From Plasmodium brasilianum (Eukaryota; Apicomplexa; Aconoidasida; Haemosporida; Plasmodiidae): a stretch of DNA of 64,000 bases. Location: assembly GCF_023973825.1 (NCBI RefSeq), contig NC_090119.1, positions 601,001 through 665,000 of the forward strand. Direction: 5' to 3'. Positions 1 to 13,149 of the stretch are shown in pieces; position 1 is the stretch's first letter; the number at the start of each line of letters is the position of its first letter. The translations under genes were made by a program, and so were the position numbers. A model generated the notes under the pieces. The model had not been told where the DNA came from. It saw only the letters and a list, made by a program, of their open reading frames with translations, and ran no database searches.

Positions 1-1000
1 ATAAACTTTAAAACTGGTTTTATATATGAATTAAAGAATTTAATGGCAATAATCATTTGTTTGTTTAATTTCAGAAATCGTTCATCTACATCATTATAAT
101 TTTTTAATGTACCAGCTGTCTCATCCTTATCAATATCATTGTGATCATCAATTTTTGATGAATTATCTAATTTTTTATCTTTCCTATGGAACTGAGGTTC
201 TATATTTGGTTCTTCAGAATTAAGTAAAAATTTGTATATATTCCATGTCTTTTTAATTTTATCATAAATATTTAATCTTTTACATAATTTTTTAAAATTA
301 TGACTATATCTAACTTTATCGTAGATTTGTTTAAAAATGTCAAAAGCATTTATAGAATTATATGATTTTTGAAAACTATCATTATGTGTGTATTTATTAT
401 ATGAATCGTTAAGAATATCATTATCAGTATTTCTTTCTCTTATGTGTTCATCAAAAATATTATCATGTGTGTATTTTTTATATGGTTCTTGAAGTAAGTT
501 AATATCAAAATTTCTTTCTCTTCGTCGTTCTTTATAATTATTATCATGTGTATATTTTTTATATGGTTTATGTAATATGTTATTATCAGTTTTTATTTTT
601 TTTAATTGTCCTTTAAAATTGTTAGCATCTCTATTTATATCTAATATCTTATCTTTTAGAATAGTATACACTTGTTCGTCGTGAGCTTTTATTTTTTCAA
701 ATAATAATCTACTTGCCCTTCCGTTTAATGATTTGTTTTTACTAATTTTATTATCTATTGATTTACAAAAAGTCGTGAACTAAAAATTAAGATATATATA
801 ATCAATTTATAAAAATTAAATTTATTTACTTAAAAATAAAACATTCATTTTAAAAAGGAAATATAAAAAAATTATAAGATGAAAAAAATTCTAAAATTTT
901 AAGTTTTCCTTACCTCATATTTATATATGCAAGGCCATATTAAATACGTAAAAGCAGCTAAGGTTTTAATGAAAAAGATTTTATTTCTTCCTCCGTCCAT
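1..1000 (-). CDS. Plasmodium exported protein, unknown function (partial, two exons, PEXEL)
   Basis: Two exons on the minus strand: exon 1 is 1000..914 (29 codons, ATG at 1000), the intron is 913..780 (GTAAGG donor, TTTTTAG acceptor), and exon 2 runs from 779 past the left edge, open for 259 codons. Exon 1 is a hydrophobic leader (about residues 8-22). Residues 53-57 are RLLFE, a canonical PEXEL (RxLxE), so the protein is expected to be cut in the ER and exported to the red cell. Residues 93-173 form three imperfect 27-residue repeats around PYKKYTHDN. The rest is charged (Lys/Asp/Asn-rich) with no membrane segment before the edge. The region just before the PEXEL resembles that of the gene at 6847, so the two are probably related. 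The C-terminus is outside the window. I am sure it is an exported-protein gene; the family is not assigned. Confidence 0.85.
348..590 (-). repeat. Three tandem 81-bp coding repeats (27 residues each)
   Basis: Within exon 2 of the gene at the left edge. Each unit reads roughly (T/F)D.N(I/L)L..PYKKYTHDN followed by a charged RERN tail. Units 1 and 2 are most alike; unit 3 has drifted (SYNKYTHND). Read on the plus strand, the same motif recurs as TCATGTGTATATTTTTTATA near 545, 462 and 385. Confidence 0.8.
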
Positions 1001-4000
1001 CGGTTCTTTAAAGATGGTAAATAGTTACTTTAATAAAAAATTGTTTAGCTACATATTAGGAATAATTTGTAATTATTTGACATAAGTTTTTTAGTTAAAT
1101 AATTTTTTTTCTTTTGTAACTTCAAAATTTTCAAAATTTTTATTATATTGATCTATCTCAAATATATTTACAATGAAGTTTTTTAAGGTTTAGAACATAA
1201 AAAAAAATACATTAAAAACATTATAGGAAATATTTTATATATAAGAAAACTATTTAAAATAGTTCAATTATAAAAAATAAATTTTAAATTGAAAAAGTAG
1301 AACAAAACGTTAAAAAAATAGTTTTTATGTTTTTTCATTTTCAAATTCAACAATGTTTATAATAATGTTGAAAAGAAAAAAAACATACATACATATAAAT
1401 ATTGAATATATGATTTCCGGTCATATTATATTGTCAGTTAATGTTGTACATTAAGTTGTCCGGGGCAAATTATTAAAATAGCGAATTTATTATTTTATAC
1501 ATATAAATAAATCATGTGGAAACATTAATATTTTAAAATAAATATTTTTCTTTAAAATTATTTAATCTTTTCAAAAATTTCTTAAGTTTTAAGATAAATA
1601 ATATTTTTTTAAAATTATTCAAAATAAAAAAAATATATATAGATGCAAAAACTGAAAGAATAAGGCAATAATAATAATTTTAGAAGCTCTATTTCATTCA
1701 TAAGCCATATTATTTATAATAAATATATAAAAGTCAAATAAAATATATATCTATATTATGTTAAAAATATAAGACCACTAGGACATGATTTGCATATTTG
1801 TTTTTTAACTTAAAGTTCCCTTTTTGTTGTTGTATCATATGTGATAAAGTTAAAGCTTATATTTTTTTTAAAAAAGGTTAACAGTATTTCATATATAATT
1901 TGGGGTTTATAAAATACATTGAATTAAGATAAACTTAATATTAAAAAAAAAGTGAAAATGAAAATTTTTAAAATAAAAACAAAATCCTCTTAAAAATATG
2001 GATACAGTAAATATATAAAATATTAAGTTGTGTTAACTGTATATAAAAAGAAAGGTAATATAATAAATGCAATATATACATGTATACATATTTACAATGT
2101 TATAAAGAATTTATATTTAGTTATTTCGTTGGTAAAACAAATATTGTATTGGGGATTGCTTATTTGTTATTTTATATTATGTTACAAAAATTTAAGATTG
2201 ATTAGAAGGGGTTTTAGTATTACTGTTTAACTTAAATATAAGGAACGAATTAAAGATTAGGTAACTGACGCTTTATATAAAAAAAAAAAAAATTGACCAA
2301 GAAATAAAATAAAGAATTATTAATTAAAATTATATGTAATAATAACAGCTTTACAAAAAATTAAAAGGCCATTAAAAAATTTTAATCTTTTCATGTGATA
2401 TACTTTGTCCATAATTTCTTCCATTATATTTTAATAGAATTGTGCGTTATTTATATTTTACACACAAGGAGACGATAATGAATATTGTTTATTCTTTTTC
2501 GTTTAATGTTCCTATAATAATTCACTACCAATTTTAATTGTGTGTTAGATATGTATATTCATGTTTATCATTATTTTTGTTTTTGTTGTTGTTTAGGATG
2601 AATAACTATAGTTAAATGGATGAATCTTAAATTATATGACTTATCCTTTTTAATTATAAATATTTATTATAATTATATGGTAAATGTTACAATAATATAA
2701 ATGTATTTTTAAACCATAAAAATGTTTTAGAACAAAATGTGGTGATATCTCTTTAAAAATATAATGCAAATATATCTCATTTAGAATACTTAATTGTATA
2801 TATCTTAGTATCATTGTTATTGTGAATTTTAAAAATTTGCGAGTATTATGATATAAATAATTATAATTTTTAAATTTGTTTAAAATTTTGTTTTCCACTA
2901 CAAATGATAAATCTGATACATATACAAGTAAGATTTTTATAAAAATTTATTTAATGCTAAAATGTTTAGAAATTAAAAGTGCAAATTTATGTAAATAATA
3001 TACGAAGTTGTTATGTATAAACTATAAGGCATAATCTGAATTCTAAGTAGTAAACCATAAATCAGTCGAAAACTATAAAATCTTAGAGTAGGGTTCAATA
3101 TAATAAAGCCATAATGTGGATTAAATATTACATTTCGAAATTATTACATTCATAAATTCTAAAGGTAAACGATGATTTAATATTATTAAGTTAAATGAAG
3201 CAAAATTAAATACGTTAATCCTTATTTTTATTTATTATGTATTTGAAATATAAAAATGGATATCAATTTAATTAAACATTTAAAAAAAAGATTTATGAAA
3301 TAAAAAAACACATCGCCTGAACATAAATATAAATTAAATTAATTTAGATATAATAATTTATGTTTTTATTATTATAGTTGTTACAATGCTGAGGTGAATA
3401 TATTTAAAAAGTTTATAAAATTAAAAATTAATATATTAACTAATGAAGTATATGACATTACATTAATGAAAGAACATTTCATTCTTATAGTATGTTAATT
3501 TTAGAGTTAGTATAACTAAATAATTATAATAATTTTTATGGTTATTCACATAGAGTTCTTATAAAATAATATTTTTCCTTATGCCCATTACATTATTTGT
3601 ATAATATATTCAGTAAATATGTAATACACTTAATGATCCTACGAATCTTTATGAGTTTATATATGTTATAAAATACGAATAACAAAAGGCAAGGTTTAAA
3701 CTAGATAGTATAATTAAAATGAAGTGTAAAGCAGCAAGAAAATTAATAGATACTACTATTTATTTTTCAAGTGTTTATATGATGTTATACAAATGTGTTC
3801 TAAAATTAGGTTATTAAGAATTAAGAACTGTTTATCCATAAATTTTTATTCTCTTAAAATAGATATATATAAGATGTTATTAACAAAATTTTAACACTTT
3901 TTCCCAGTACTTCTATAACATAAAATAAAAAGAAGAAAAAATTAAAAAAAGGTAACAAGATGTTATATACTTTATAAAAAGTTTATTTGTAAAACAAAAA

Positions 4001-5868
4001 TGTGCGAAATTAAATAAAAATTAAGATATGAAATTTAAATATAAATATATTTCACATCTTAGCTATTAAATGATTGAACATTTGTACAATAATAATATGT
4101 TAAATGTTTTATTTGAATAAATATTATATTTTAACTCTTGTTACTAATTAGGAAAAATTAAAATACTGATTAAATAATTATATTTATAAATGTTAAATTA
4201 TGCAACTTTAACCGTTTTAACTTTTTATAATAGCCCTTTTGGATCATTTTAACTTATATTTCTTAAATATTCCATAATATATAAATCTACCATTTCACTA
4301 TTGTATATAGACACTAGCCACTGCAGGTTGAAGTTTTACTATGCAACGAATGAAATGCACAAGTTCAGTATATATTATTTCTAATTACATTTGTAAACAG
4401 AATTTCCTTTTTCTTTGTTTTTTTACTGAATTAATAATAAAATAATTGGATAAATAATGAAAATAAAATTTTAATTTTATATACATTTAGAATAAATATT
4501 TTAGGACTAATCTTGTGTGTGTTCACGTAACATAGTAAATGAAAATAAGAATAAAAATACATAATAATTTCTTTAAAATAAATATACGAGATAAAAAAAA
4601 AAAAAATTCAACTATATAATTTATTTCGTTCATTCCGCTTATATTATTAAGATATTGTAGATATGGTATATATTAAAATAGATAATTAAATATTTGTCAA
4701 TGCGAAATGTTAAATTTATGAGTTTATTAAATTTTACGTTATATATGTTGACCTCAAGATTTACTTCTATACAAAAACAAATTTACAAAGCATAAAGTAA
4801 GGAGTGTACATATTTATTAAATATGAAGAAATATTTTAAATAACAAATATTAGAAAAAAGTGAACAGATATAATGTTTTAAAGGCGTAACAAAATGTAAC
4901 TTGTAGGCAATAAAAAATTAACATTTGTATTTTTACTGAAGGGATACTTGTTAGTGCTACAAGTTCAAATTTTTTATAACAGAATGTGGAAATATATGTA
5001 TATATATGAATATTGAATCTCTGTGTTTTATATAATTCTCGAATAAATAGAAAAATGTTAGTGTGTGTGCATGTAATATATATAGTTGAAAGTTTTTATG
5101 AATAATATTATGTAAAAAAATGAAGAAGTGAAAAAGTAAAGAACATGTATTATTATATTGTGAGCAAATATTTGAATTAGAAACTGATACAAATATGACA
5201 AAAAATAAATAATTCTGTATAATAAAATTAATGTATTTTTAAATATATAAAATGATAATTATATATGACGATGGTAAACTAAAGAAAATTGATGAATTTA
5301 TTAAATTATAATAAAATAATCTTATATATATAAGTTGCCTTAAATAAGCAAGAAAAAAGAAGACCATAAATAGGGCCTTAATAAATGTTAATAATAACAT
5401 TAATATAATTAGATTTATAAGAATAATAGTAAAATTTAATTACTGGTTAAAATATGTTTTTAAAAGAACAAAAAATAAAAATTTATTTTCTGAATGTAAT
5501 ACATATAATTTATTTTATTAATACAAATTGTGCTTTTATCTCACAAATATAACTAATAAATATATGATTATTAATCTTACAAACACATTAAATAAAAAAA
5601 CAAAAAAAAAATTGTTTAGTAAGTACATTTTATTTCAATAATTACAAAATTTAATGAATTCCATAAGGAATTAAAACAGAAATTCTCCATATACCTTTAG
5701 TACGAATATCAAATTATATCATATAAATTGTGTAAAAAAAATAAGAGAAAACAAAAGTCATATATCATATTTTTATTAAAATTTTATACACTCACTCCTA
5801 AGCTTATATAATTTTAGGTTTACAATAATACTTACATTAAATTCAATTAATTTTACAAATAGTTTTTT
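1001..5868. other. AT-rich intergenic region, no gene seen
   Basis: About 4.9 kb of very AT-rich sequence upstream of the gene at 1000 and downstream of the one ending at 5869. The only ORFs are short and biased to Ile/Tyr/Phe/Asn/Lys (66 codons at 2030, 82 codons at 2650), as expected from base composition. I see no RNA gene, no coding relic and no clear tandem repeat. Confidence 0.6.
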
Positions 5869-6847
5869 TCATTTTCTATTCCAAAATCTATTGAGATCAT
5901 ATTGTGCTTTTTTAATTTTAGCCATTTTACTATTTTTAATTAATACAAAACCAAAATAAAATGCTATAAAAAAGCCCAAGAAACAGGATATATTTGTTAG
6001 GGTTCCAATATTTACCACTTTATAGAATAAAAATAACATTGTAACTAACATAAATACGGATAGAAACGTATGTTTCTTTATAATTTTTTTTAATCGTGAA
6101 GATATAGTTCTAGGTTTTACCTTATAATGGTTATTATAATTAGAGTTCGATGAATTTATTAACTCTGATTTAACATGTGCATCTGTATCTTTTAAAAATT
6201 TACAATTACCCAATATATTGGAATATTTGCTAAAACCAGAATCAGACTTCAATATGTCAAATAATTCTGGTTCAGATATATCCGATTGTGATTTGAAATC
6301 CTTATCATATTCATTAAGTGTTACATCTGATAGTTCAAAATCATCATCAAATTCGGACATACAAGATGGTTTTTTAAAATGGTAATTATACACTAAGGCA
6401 TTAGGTTCTTTTGGAAAAATTCTATCATTTAATGTTACATTTGAACATTGTGAAAAATTAATTTCATCTTCTAATATATCTTGTTCCATATTTTTGGAAC
6501 CCGTCTGTGTTAGTCTTGAAGTAGTTCTTGGTTCTACCCGTAATAATAATCTGCTAGTCCTTTCATTTAATACAATTCTTTTTCCTTTTTTGTTATTCCA
6601 TGATTCACCAAAGGTTGCAATCTAAAAATTCATATAAATGTTCAATATTTAAAAAAAATATATTTATTTCTAAATGTATAAAGCTTTCAAATTAAAATGC
6701 AAATATAATAGAATAACTACTAAAAGGAAAAGAATAATCTTAAATTTAATTTTTATATCTTACCTCATAAAAATAATTCAAGTTACATATTAAAAGAATG
6801 AAGCCAACAAATATAATAAAAAATAATTTGTTATTTTTTTCAACCAT
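5869..6847 (-). CDS. Plasmodium exported protein, unknown function (two exons, two TM)
   Basis: Exon 1 is 6847..6764 (28 codons), the intron is 6763..6622 (142 bp, GTAAGA donor, TTTTTAG acceptor), and exon 2 is 6621..5869 (250 codons plus stop), giving 278 residues. Exon 1 is a hydrophobic leader. Residues 52-56 read RLLLR: a PEXEL-like RxL without the usual acidic or Gln fifth residue. Residues about 117-152 are acidic (Asp/Glu/Ser-rich). Two membrane segments lie near 213-230 and 238-256, followed by a short basic tail. An in-frame Met at residue 73 could be mistaken for the start, but the upstream exon, PEXEL-like motif and splice sites argue for 6847. It shares the pre-PEXEL stretch with the minus-strand gene at 1000. 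Probably exported to the host cell; the family is not named. Confidence 0.85.
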
Positions 6848-9800
6848 GGAGAATTTACTTAGAAATGTAATATATTTGAGAATAAAAGTAAAATTTATAG
6901 ATAACTGTAAAATTTTTTTAATAATATTAAATATCAATTTGGCTATAATTTTTCTTATTTCTTATATTTTTTTTTAATATATCAATATGTGAACTTTAAT
7001 AAATCTCTATAGTTATTTTTTATTATGTGATAATTTTGAAAAAACACTAAAATATACCAAATTAAAAAATATTTTAGTAAATATTCTATGTAAAATTATA
7101 TATATATATATAATATATAATATCTGTTAAAAAAAAGTAATTTAAATAATTATTTAATAAATATAAAATAATTTAAATTAATAGAATTGTAAATGTAGCA
7201 AAAATATTATAAATAACATTATATAAAATGAATTAAATATAAAAAAGTATACACGAGCAAATATGTTAGTACACGTGTATCCACTATATATAAATAAAAA
7301 AGTTGTTAATATGTATATAATAAAAAGTAAAATTTAAATAAAATAAATGGTGTTAATATTATATATTAATTACCTTAAAATTAATATTTTAAAATATATC
7401 ATTTATAATTATGTAAAACGAACATTTTAAAAATTTTTATGAAGTATAAATATGTTTTTTAATACAGTACCTGTTATAGCAGTAGTAACAAAAAGAAAAT
7501 GTAATAGATAGGAATGATCTAATTAATATAACTTACAAATTATACAATAATAGTATTAAATAATTTATATTCAAAAAATTAATGAAAAATATAACGTATA
7601 AAACATACAGTTATATTTAATTTTGTACACATTTATGCTGTGTAAATTAATGTTATATATTTATCAAGATTAAAATGAATAATACAAATTTTAGTAATAA
7701 ATTTTTTTTTACATATATATTTCCCTTAAATTCATGAATTCGAATATTAATAATATTAGAACTAGAAATTCTTATAACATCTTAATTATATTTTATATGA
7801 ATTTCCTTGTTAATAAAATATTAGAAAAAGTGAATAAAATATTAAAAAAAAATAAAATTATATAATTAATAGAATGCGTATTTTTAATGTTTAATAACAT
7901 ATTAAAAGGTAGGAAAATTTTTTTTATAATAAAAAAGAACATAAAAATTAAATTAAAAACAATTAAAAGCTTATGTTACGGTATAACTGATTAAAAATTA
8001 TTACATTATGAAATGAAAATTTATGATCTTTTTTTTATTTGCTATATTATATATTTTTTTACCTGTTTTCATATTACTATAATAAATTAACAACAAATTT
8101 ATTAGAAGAATAGAATATAGTTAAAGAATATCATATAATTATCAAGAATGAATAAAATACTATGTATTAAAATTTTTTTTTATTTTACAAGTTTTGAACT
8201 TTAACGTGTATATCTTATATAATAGGTTAATTTAAAAGATTAATTTTTCTTATTTTCTCCATAATAATTGTATGTAGAAAAAATAATATTCAGTTTTTCT
8301 AATAATTATGCAACATATATTTAATATATTCACGTTATAACCCTGAAGGAAATAATAGTCTAATGCGTTTTTTTTTTAAAGAATATAATTTGTTGTAGAT
8401 ATTATATATTTACACATAACCTTTTTATTATCATGTAGATAAAAAAGAGTATTTTATACTTTTTCTTATTTAAAACATATTCATGAGTGTATACTTGGTT
8501 TTCCATTTAAAAATTTGAACAAAATCGTTAGTTTCAAATTGTTTTAAATAATATAGTAAAAACTGGAATTTGTTAGACAAATAACTTTCGGTGTTAAAAA
8601 ACCTAATTTAATGAATAAATTGCAATTTATTGATTATTTTCATTTATAAAGCACTGCATTATTATATAACTTTGAACTTTAAATAACTCATAAATTTTCA
8701 TTTTTATTTTTATTAGTAAGTATTATCTAAATCAAATTTTTATATAATGATTATTCTTCAAAAGAATGAATATAATGATTCGCTCGGTATTTTTGTGCTT
8801 TTCAATTTTTAGAAGCTTCTATTTTAAAAATTAAAACAATTTATATAAACTGATCTCATATATTAATTTATTCAATGAAACATTCAATATATTGTTTCTT
8901 CTTGTGACATATAAATAAGATAAAACTTAAAAATATTCTACGAAAATATGTTGCAGTTCTGACAATGAATAAACATATTTTATGTTTCTTTAAAATATTC
9001 AATATTTAACCATGAATTTAAACAATTTTTTATTTACTTCTTTATGGAATAAAAAGGTAGGTTTCCATGTAATATATACGTTATAAATTTATGTGGTGAC
9101 TTTTAAACAGATCTTTAATTATAATGTTTTTTTATTTTTGTTGTTCTAGACAAAGACTTGTAAAATAATTCATATTTTGACAAAATTATTTTCATTTTAT
9201 CATCTGACATAAAAGTTGTTATATAAATGATATGTACTTAATGAAAATAATAAAAAGAACACTTGCAAAAGTAGTAACAAAAAATTGTTATTTCTTTTTC
9301 TTAAGGTTAACAACATTATTTTTATATAGTTTAATTAACGAAAAGACACCTTGGATTTGTAATTTACACCTTGTTTACATATATGAATAATGATACATTA
9401 AAAAATATAATAATATAACTACTTTATTTAGCATTACGTTTGAAAGGAAATAACTTAAAACATACTTTTACTTGATTGTATTTATTAAAATAATAAATAT
9501 ATAATTTATATAATGCTTAAAATAGAATTTTTTCCGTTGTTTCAAATAATATTTTTATGTAAAATAATTTTTGATAATCCACGAAAATTAAATCTTATAA
9601 ATAACATTATGTGTAGCTATAAATAAATATATAAAAAAGAAACAAATTTATTTATTATATTCCTTTGTTGCAGCTATTCTTTTATTTTGTTATTTCTTTT
9701 TCTTTTTTTTTTTTTTGTTTTTTCATTTAATAGATGCTACTTTTTATAAGGTACACATTGTATAATTCAGTAGTAAATATTAAAATTAATTTGTTAAAGG

Positions 9801-12800
9801 CAAAAATGGAAGAATATAATATAATTATGGATTTGGGAAAAATATTTTGACCCAAAATTTATTAGATATTTAATAAGAATATATGTTGAAAGTACAAGGA
9901 TTACATAGTAACAAAATATATAAAAAAAGAAAATAAAAAAAATATTTAAGTGTGAATATTTAGAAATAAATTATTAAAAAGTAAATACTATGTTATATAT
10001 TGATCTAAATAAAAATACCTCTTATAATAATTTAATTTTCTAATATATAAAAATAAGATATATTTTAGTAAAAAACATAATATAAAGATTTATGTATTAC
10101 ATCAAAATTAAATATAGGATAGTGATTGATGGAAAGAACATTTTAAACTTTAATCACAAGCAATTATAAGATGACATTATGGTGTATACGATAAATACAA
10201 CCAGCTATATAATAAAAATTGATAATAAATTGAAAACACCATATATAGGAGAGAATTTTTGTAGAACAAATAGACACAAAATAATAGCATTATTCTTAAA
10301 ATTTTATTGATGAATTATTGGTTATTCAAAGAATAAACACAAAAAGGGGTATAATAAAACAAAAGATAAATGAATAAAAGTTATATTATTAGAATTATCA
10401 ATATAACACTAGTATGAAAAAAAAAAAAATTAAATTAACAAATAGTTCTAATTACTAAATGATTTATCTGGTCTCCCTTACTAAGCTATTACTGCGTTTA
10501 ACAACAATATTCGTTATGACATTATATTTAGTTAACAAATAATTCATTAATGCTAAGGATATTGTGGAAGTAAAATACTTGAAAAGTTGAAATAATATTA
10601 CTATAAAGGAATAATAATTCTCTTCATGAACCATACATAGCATATACATAAAATAATAAAAATTATATATATGAAATATAGGAGTAAAAATTTTGCTAAT
10701 AAATATTAGAATAGCGATAAACATGTTCTCTAATATAATTGTTTTATATATATTATGTTCTTTGAGGAAAAATTCAACACATATAAAAATTTTATTTGTT
10801 CTTAAATTATATTTAACATTTCTATGTGTGTATATAGTTCTAATATAAATTATTATTTACACTGAATAATTTACATGTTAAATTATTATTTTATAAGAAG
10901 TCAATATATTTTAAAAAATATATATGGAATCACATTTATCAATAGAGATAATTTGTATATATAATTTTTTTAAAATAATATTTATAAATTTATGTTAACA
11001 AATTGAAGTTATAAATACATACACTTCTATTTACTTTTAATACATAGTTAAACATCCCAGAAGTATATTTTATTTAAATAAAGAACATTGGTAGCTGGAT
11101 AAACCTTAAATATGAGTAGTTTTGTCATTTAAATAACTAGCTTTTTCAAATTCGTTGTTTATACATATATATTTAAAAAAAGAAAACAAAAATAATATAA
11201 ACAGAGGATTTTTCACAATAATATTAAGCATAATAATAGAGAAAGAATAAACGAGACAATGAAAATTAATCTTAATTATTAATTTTAATGAATGGGAAAA
11301 TAAATGAAGTTAATCGTAGTAGTAATGTGTAACCAAATAAAAAATTATAAAAATTACAAATTAAATTCTGTCAGCATATAAAAAAATATCAATTTGTAAA
11401 ACCAATAATATTAGAATTAAAACAAAAAGAAAAAAAAAAAAAAATGAGGGAATATTTATCATATAAGTATGATAAATAATAATCTAATCAAACTGTGTAA
11501 ATAGTAAAAATATTAATAATTAGAGTTTATATGATAACTACAATATGAAACATAAACTATCTATTTTCATCATTAATATCTTTTGCTATGAATGAAATCA
11601 CTGCAATATATTAAATTTATGGACTATTTAACAGCCGTTAATTATTATTCCATAAAATAAAAGACATCCAACTGTAAAGTTGTATACAGTTCAAAATATA
11701 AGGGAATAAAGAATATATATATATATATATATATACATACGTGTGTACGAAGAAATTTAAGTGAATAGGCCTTTTCTGTTTTTTGTAATTATATATAACT
11801 AAAACCATGTTTAATAGAAAATTATTTAAACGGAAAGTATTATTCATAATAATGTACCTTATTTGTTCATACTAAAAATTTACAATTCTAGAATAATTTT
11901 ATGTAGTTTAATTTCATAAGCCATATTATTAAATATAAAATTTACTCTTCAAAATACTTGAAAATAATTCTTAAAATAGTATTTAATAAACAACATTTTG
12001 AAAAATTTTCTCAAATAGTATAGTGGGAATGTTCAAATAATTCAACTGTAAGAAATCAAATTTCCATTTATTTTTATCACGTTGGTTAATCTGTACAAAA
12101 ATTGTGTATGCATTATTGAAATATGCACTCTCAAAAATACAGTGTAACTTCTTAAAAATATTTCGAATTTTAAATAGAAGATTCCATTCATTAATTACTA
12201 GATATAAGTAATATAAAATAATTACCCCTTCCGTACATACATATATTAGTGCTATTCTATTTTTTTAATTTTTAGTTATTTTTCATTTCGCCTGTTGTAT
12301 GTAATTGTTCGTCTTTATAGTATTCATTAAAATCAATTAATATTAATTTAAATAACACAGTAATTATTAAAAGTAATAATAATATATTTTAACTTTATAT
12401 TTCCCTGTGTTCATATGTTGTAGTAAGCACATCACTTCCATTATTTGTGTTATAATAACAAAGTTTAAATATTATAACTTTTACAATAATTAATATATTT
12501 TTGTAGCCCAAATTAATAATATCATGTTTTTCATTTATATGGATTAATAAATAACTATGAATATTATGAGATTAATTAAAAAAATAAATAAAAATATATA
12601 TATATATATATTATATATATATATATATATAATATCATTATACGAGTTGCATGTCCGCATATTGTATAATTAATTATTAAGTTGTCAGACTTCTTATTTA
12701 TTATCTTCATTAAAATGGAATTCATTTTCCATTATTATTACATATATAGCTTTTTTTTTTTTAATTCACTTTATAAGAATTTCTTAACGAATCAATGTAT

Positions 12801-12867
12801 AACGGATATATTATATTTTCTATGAATTTTTACATAATGCATTTTTTTTTTTTGCTAGCTTTAATTA
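6848..12867. other. Strand-switch intergenic region, AT-rich
   Basis: About 6 kb between the minus-strand exported gene and the plus-strand lysophospholipase relic, so it should hold promoters for both directions, although none can be pointed to. It contains AT microsatellites (near 11715-11735 and 12595-12632) and many homopolymer runs. The short ORFs at 10464 and 11638 (minus) look like composition artefacts. No coding relic recognised. Confidence 0.55.
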
Positions 12868-12919
12868 TTGCGTCATAAAGAAAATTTGTTCTTAATTAAA
12901 ATTTTTCGATATAATTCTG

Positions 12920-13140
12920 TGTTTGTATTTTTATTTTATTTTGCTTTATATTATTTTATATCATTTTATATTATATTATTCTGTTTTATTTTATTCTGTT
13001 GTATTTTATTTTGTTCTATTTTATCCCGTTGTATTTTATTTAGTTTTATATTATGATGTTTTATTTTACTTTATATTATTTTGTTTCATTTTTCTTCATG
13101 GTTATTTTGTTTTTTATGATTGTTTTATTTTATTTTTTAA
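12920..13140 (+). repeat. T-rich degenerate repeat tract
   Basis: About 220 bp of strongly strand-asymmetric T-rich sequence built from a degenerate unit of about 10-15 bp such as TTTTATTTTGTTC and TATATTATTTT. It lies immediately before the lysophospholipase pseudogene. It gives two overlapping Phe/Tyr/Leu ORFs that are not genes. It may be a long pyrimidine tract in the promoter or leader of the old gene, or simply a minisatellite. Confidence 0.6.
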
Positions 13141-13149
13141 TTTTTTATA

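Noticed and set aside
2030..2898. Short ORFs at 2030 (+) and 2650 (-)
   Set aside because: Length and residue use are as expected for random AT-rich DNA.
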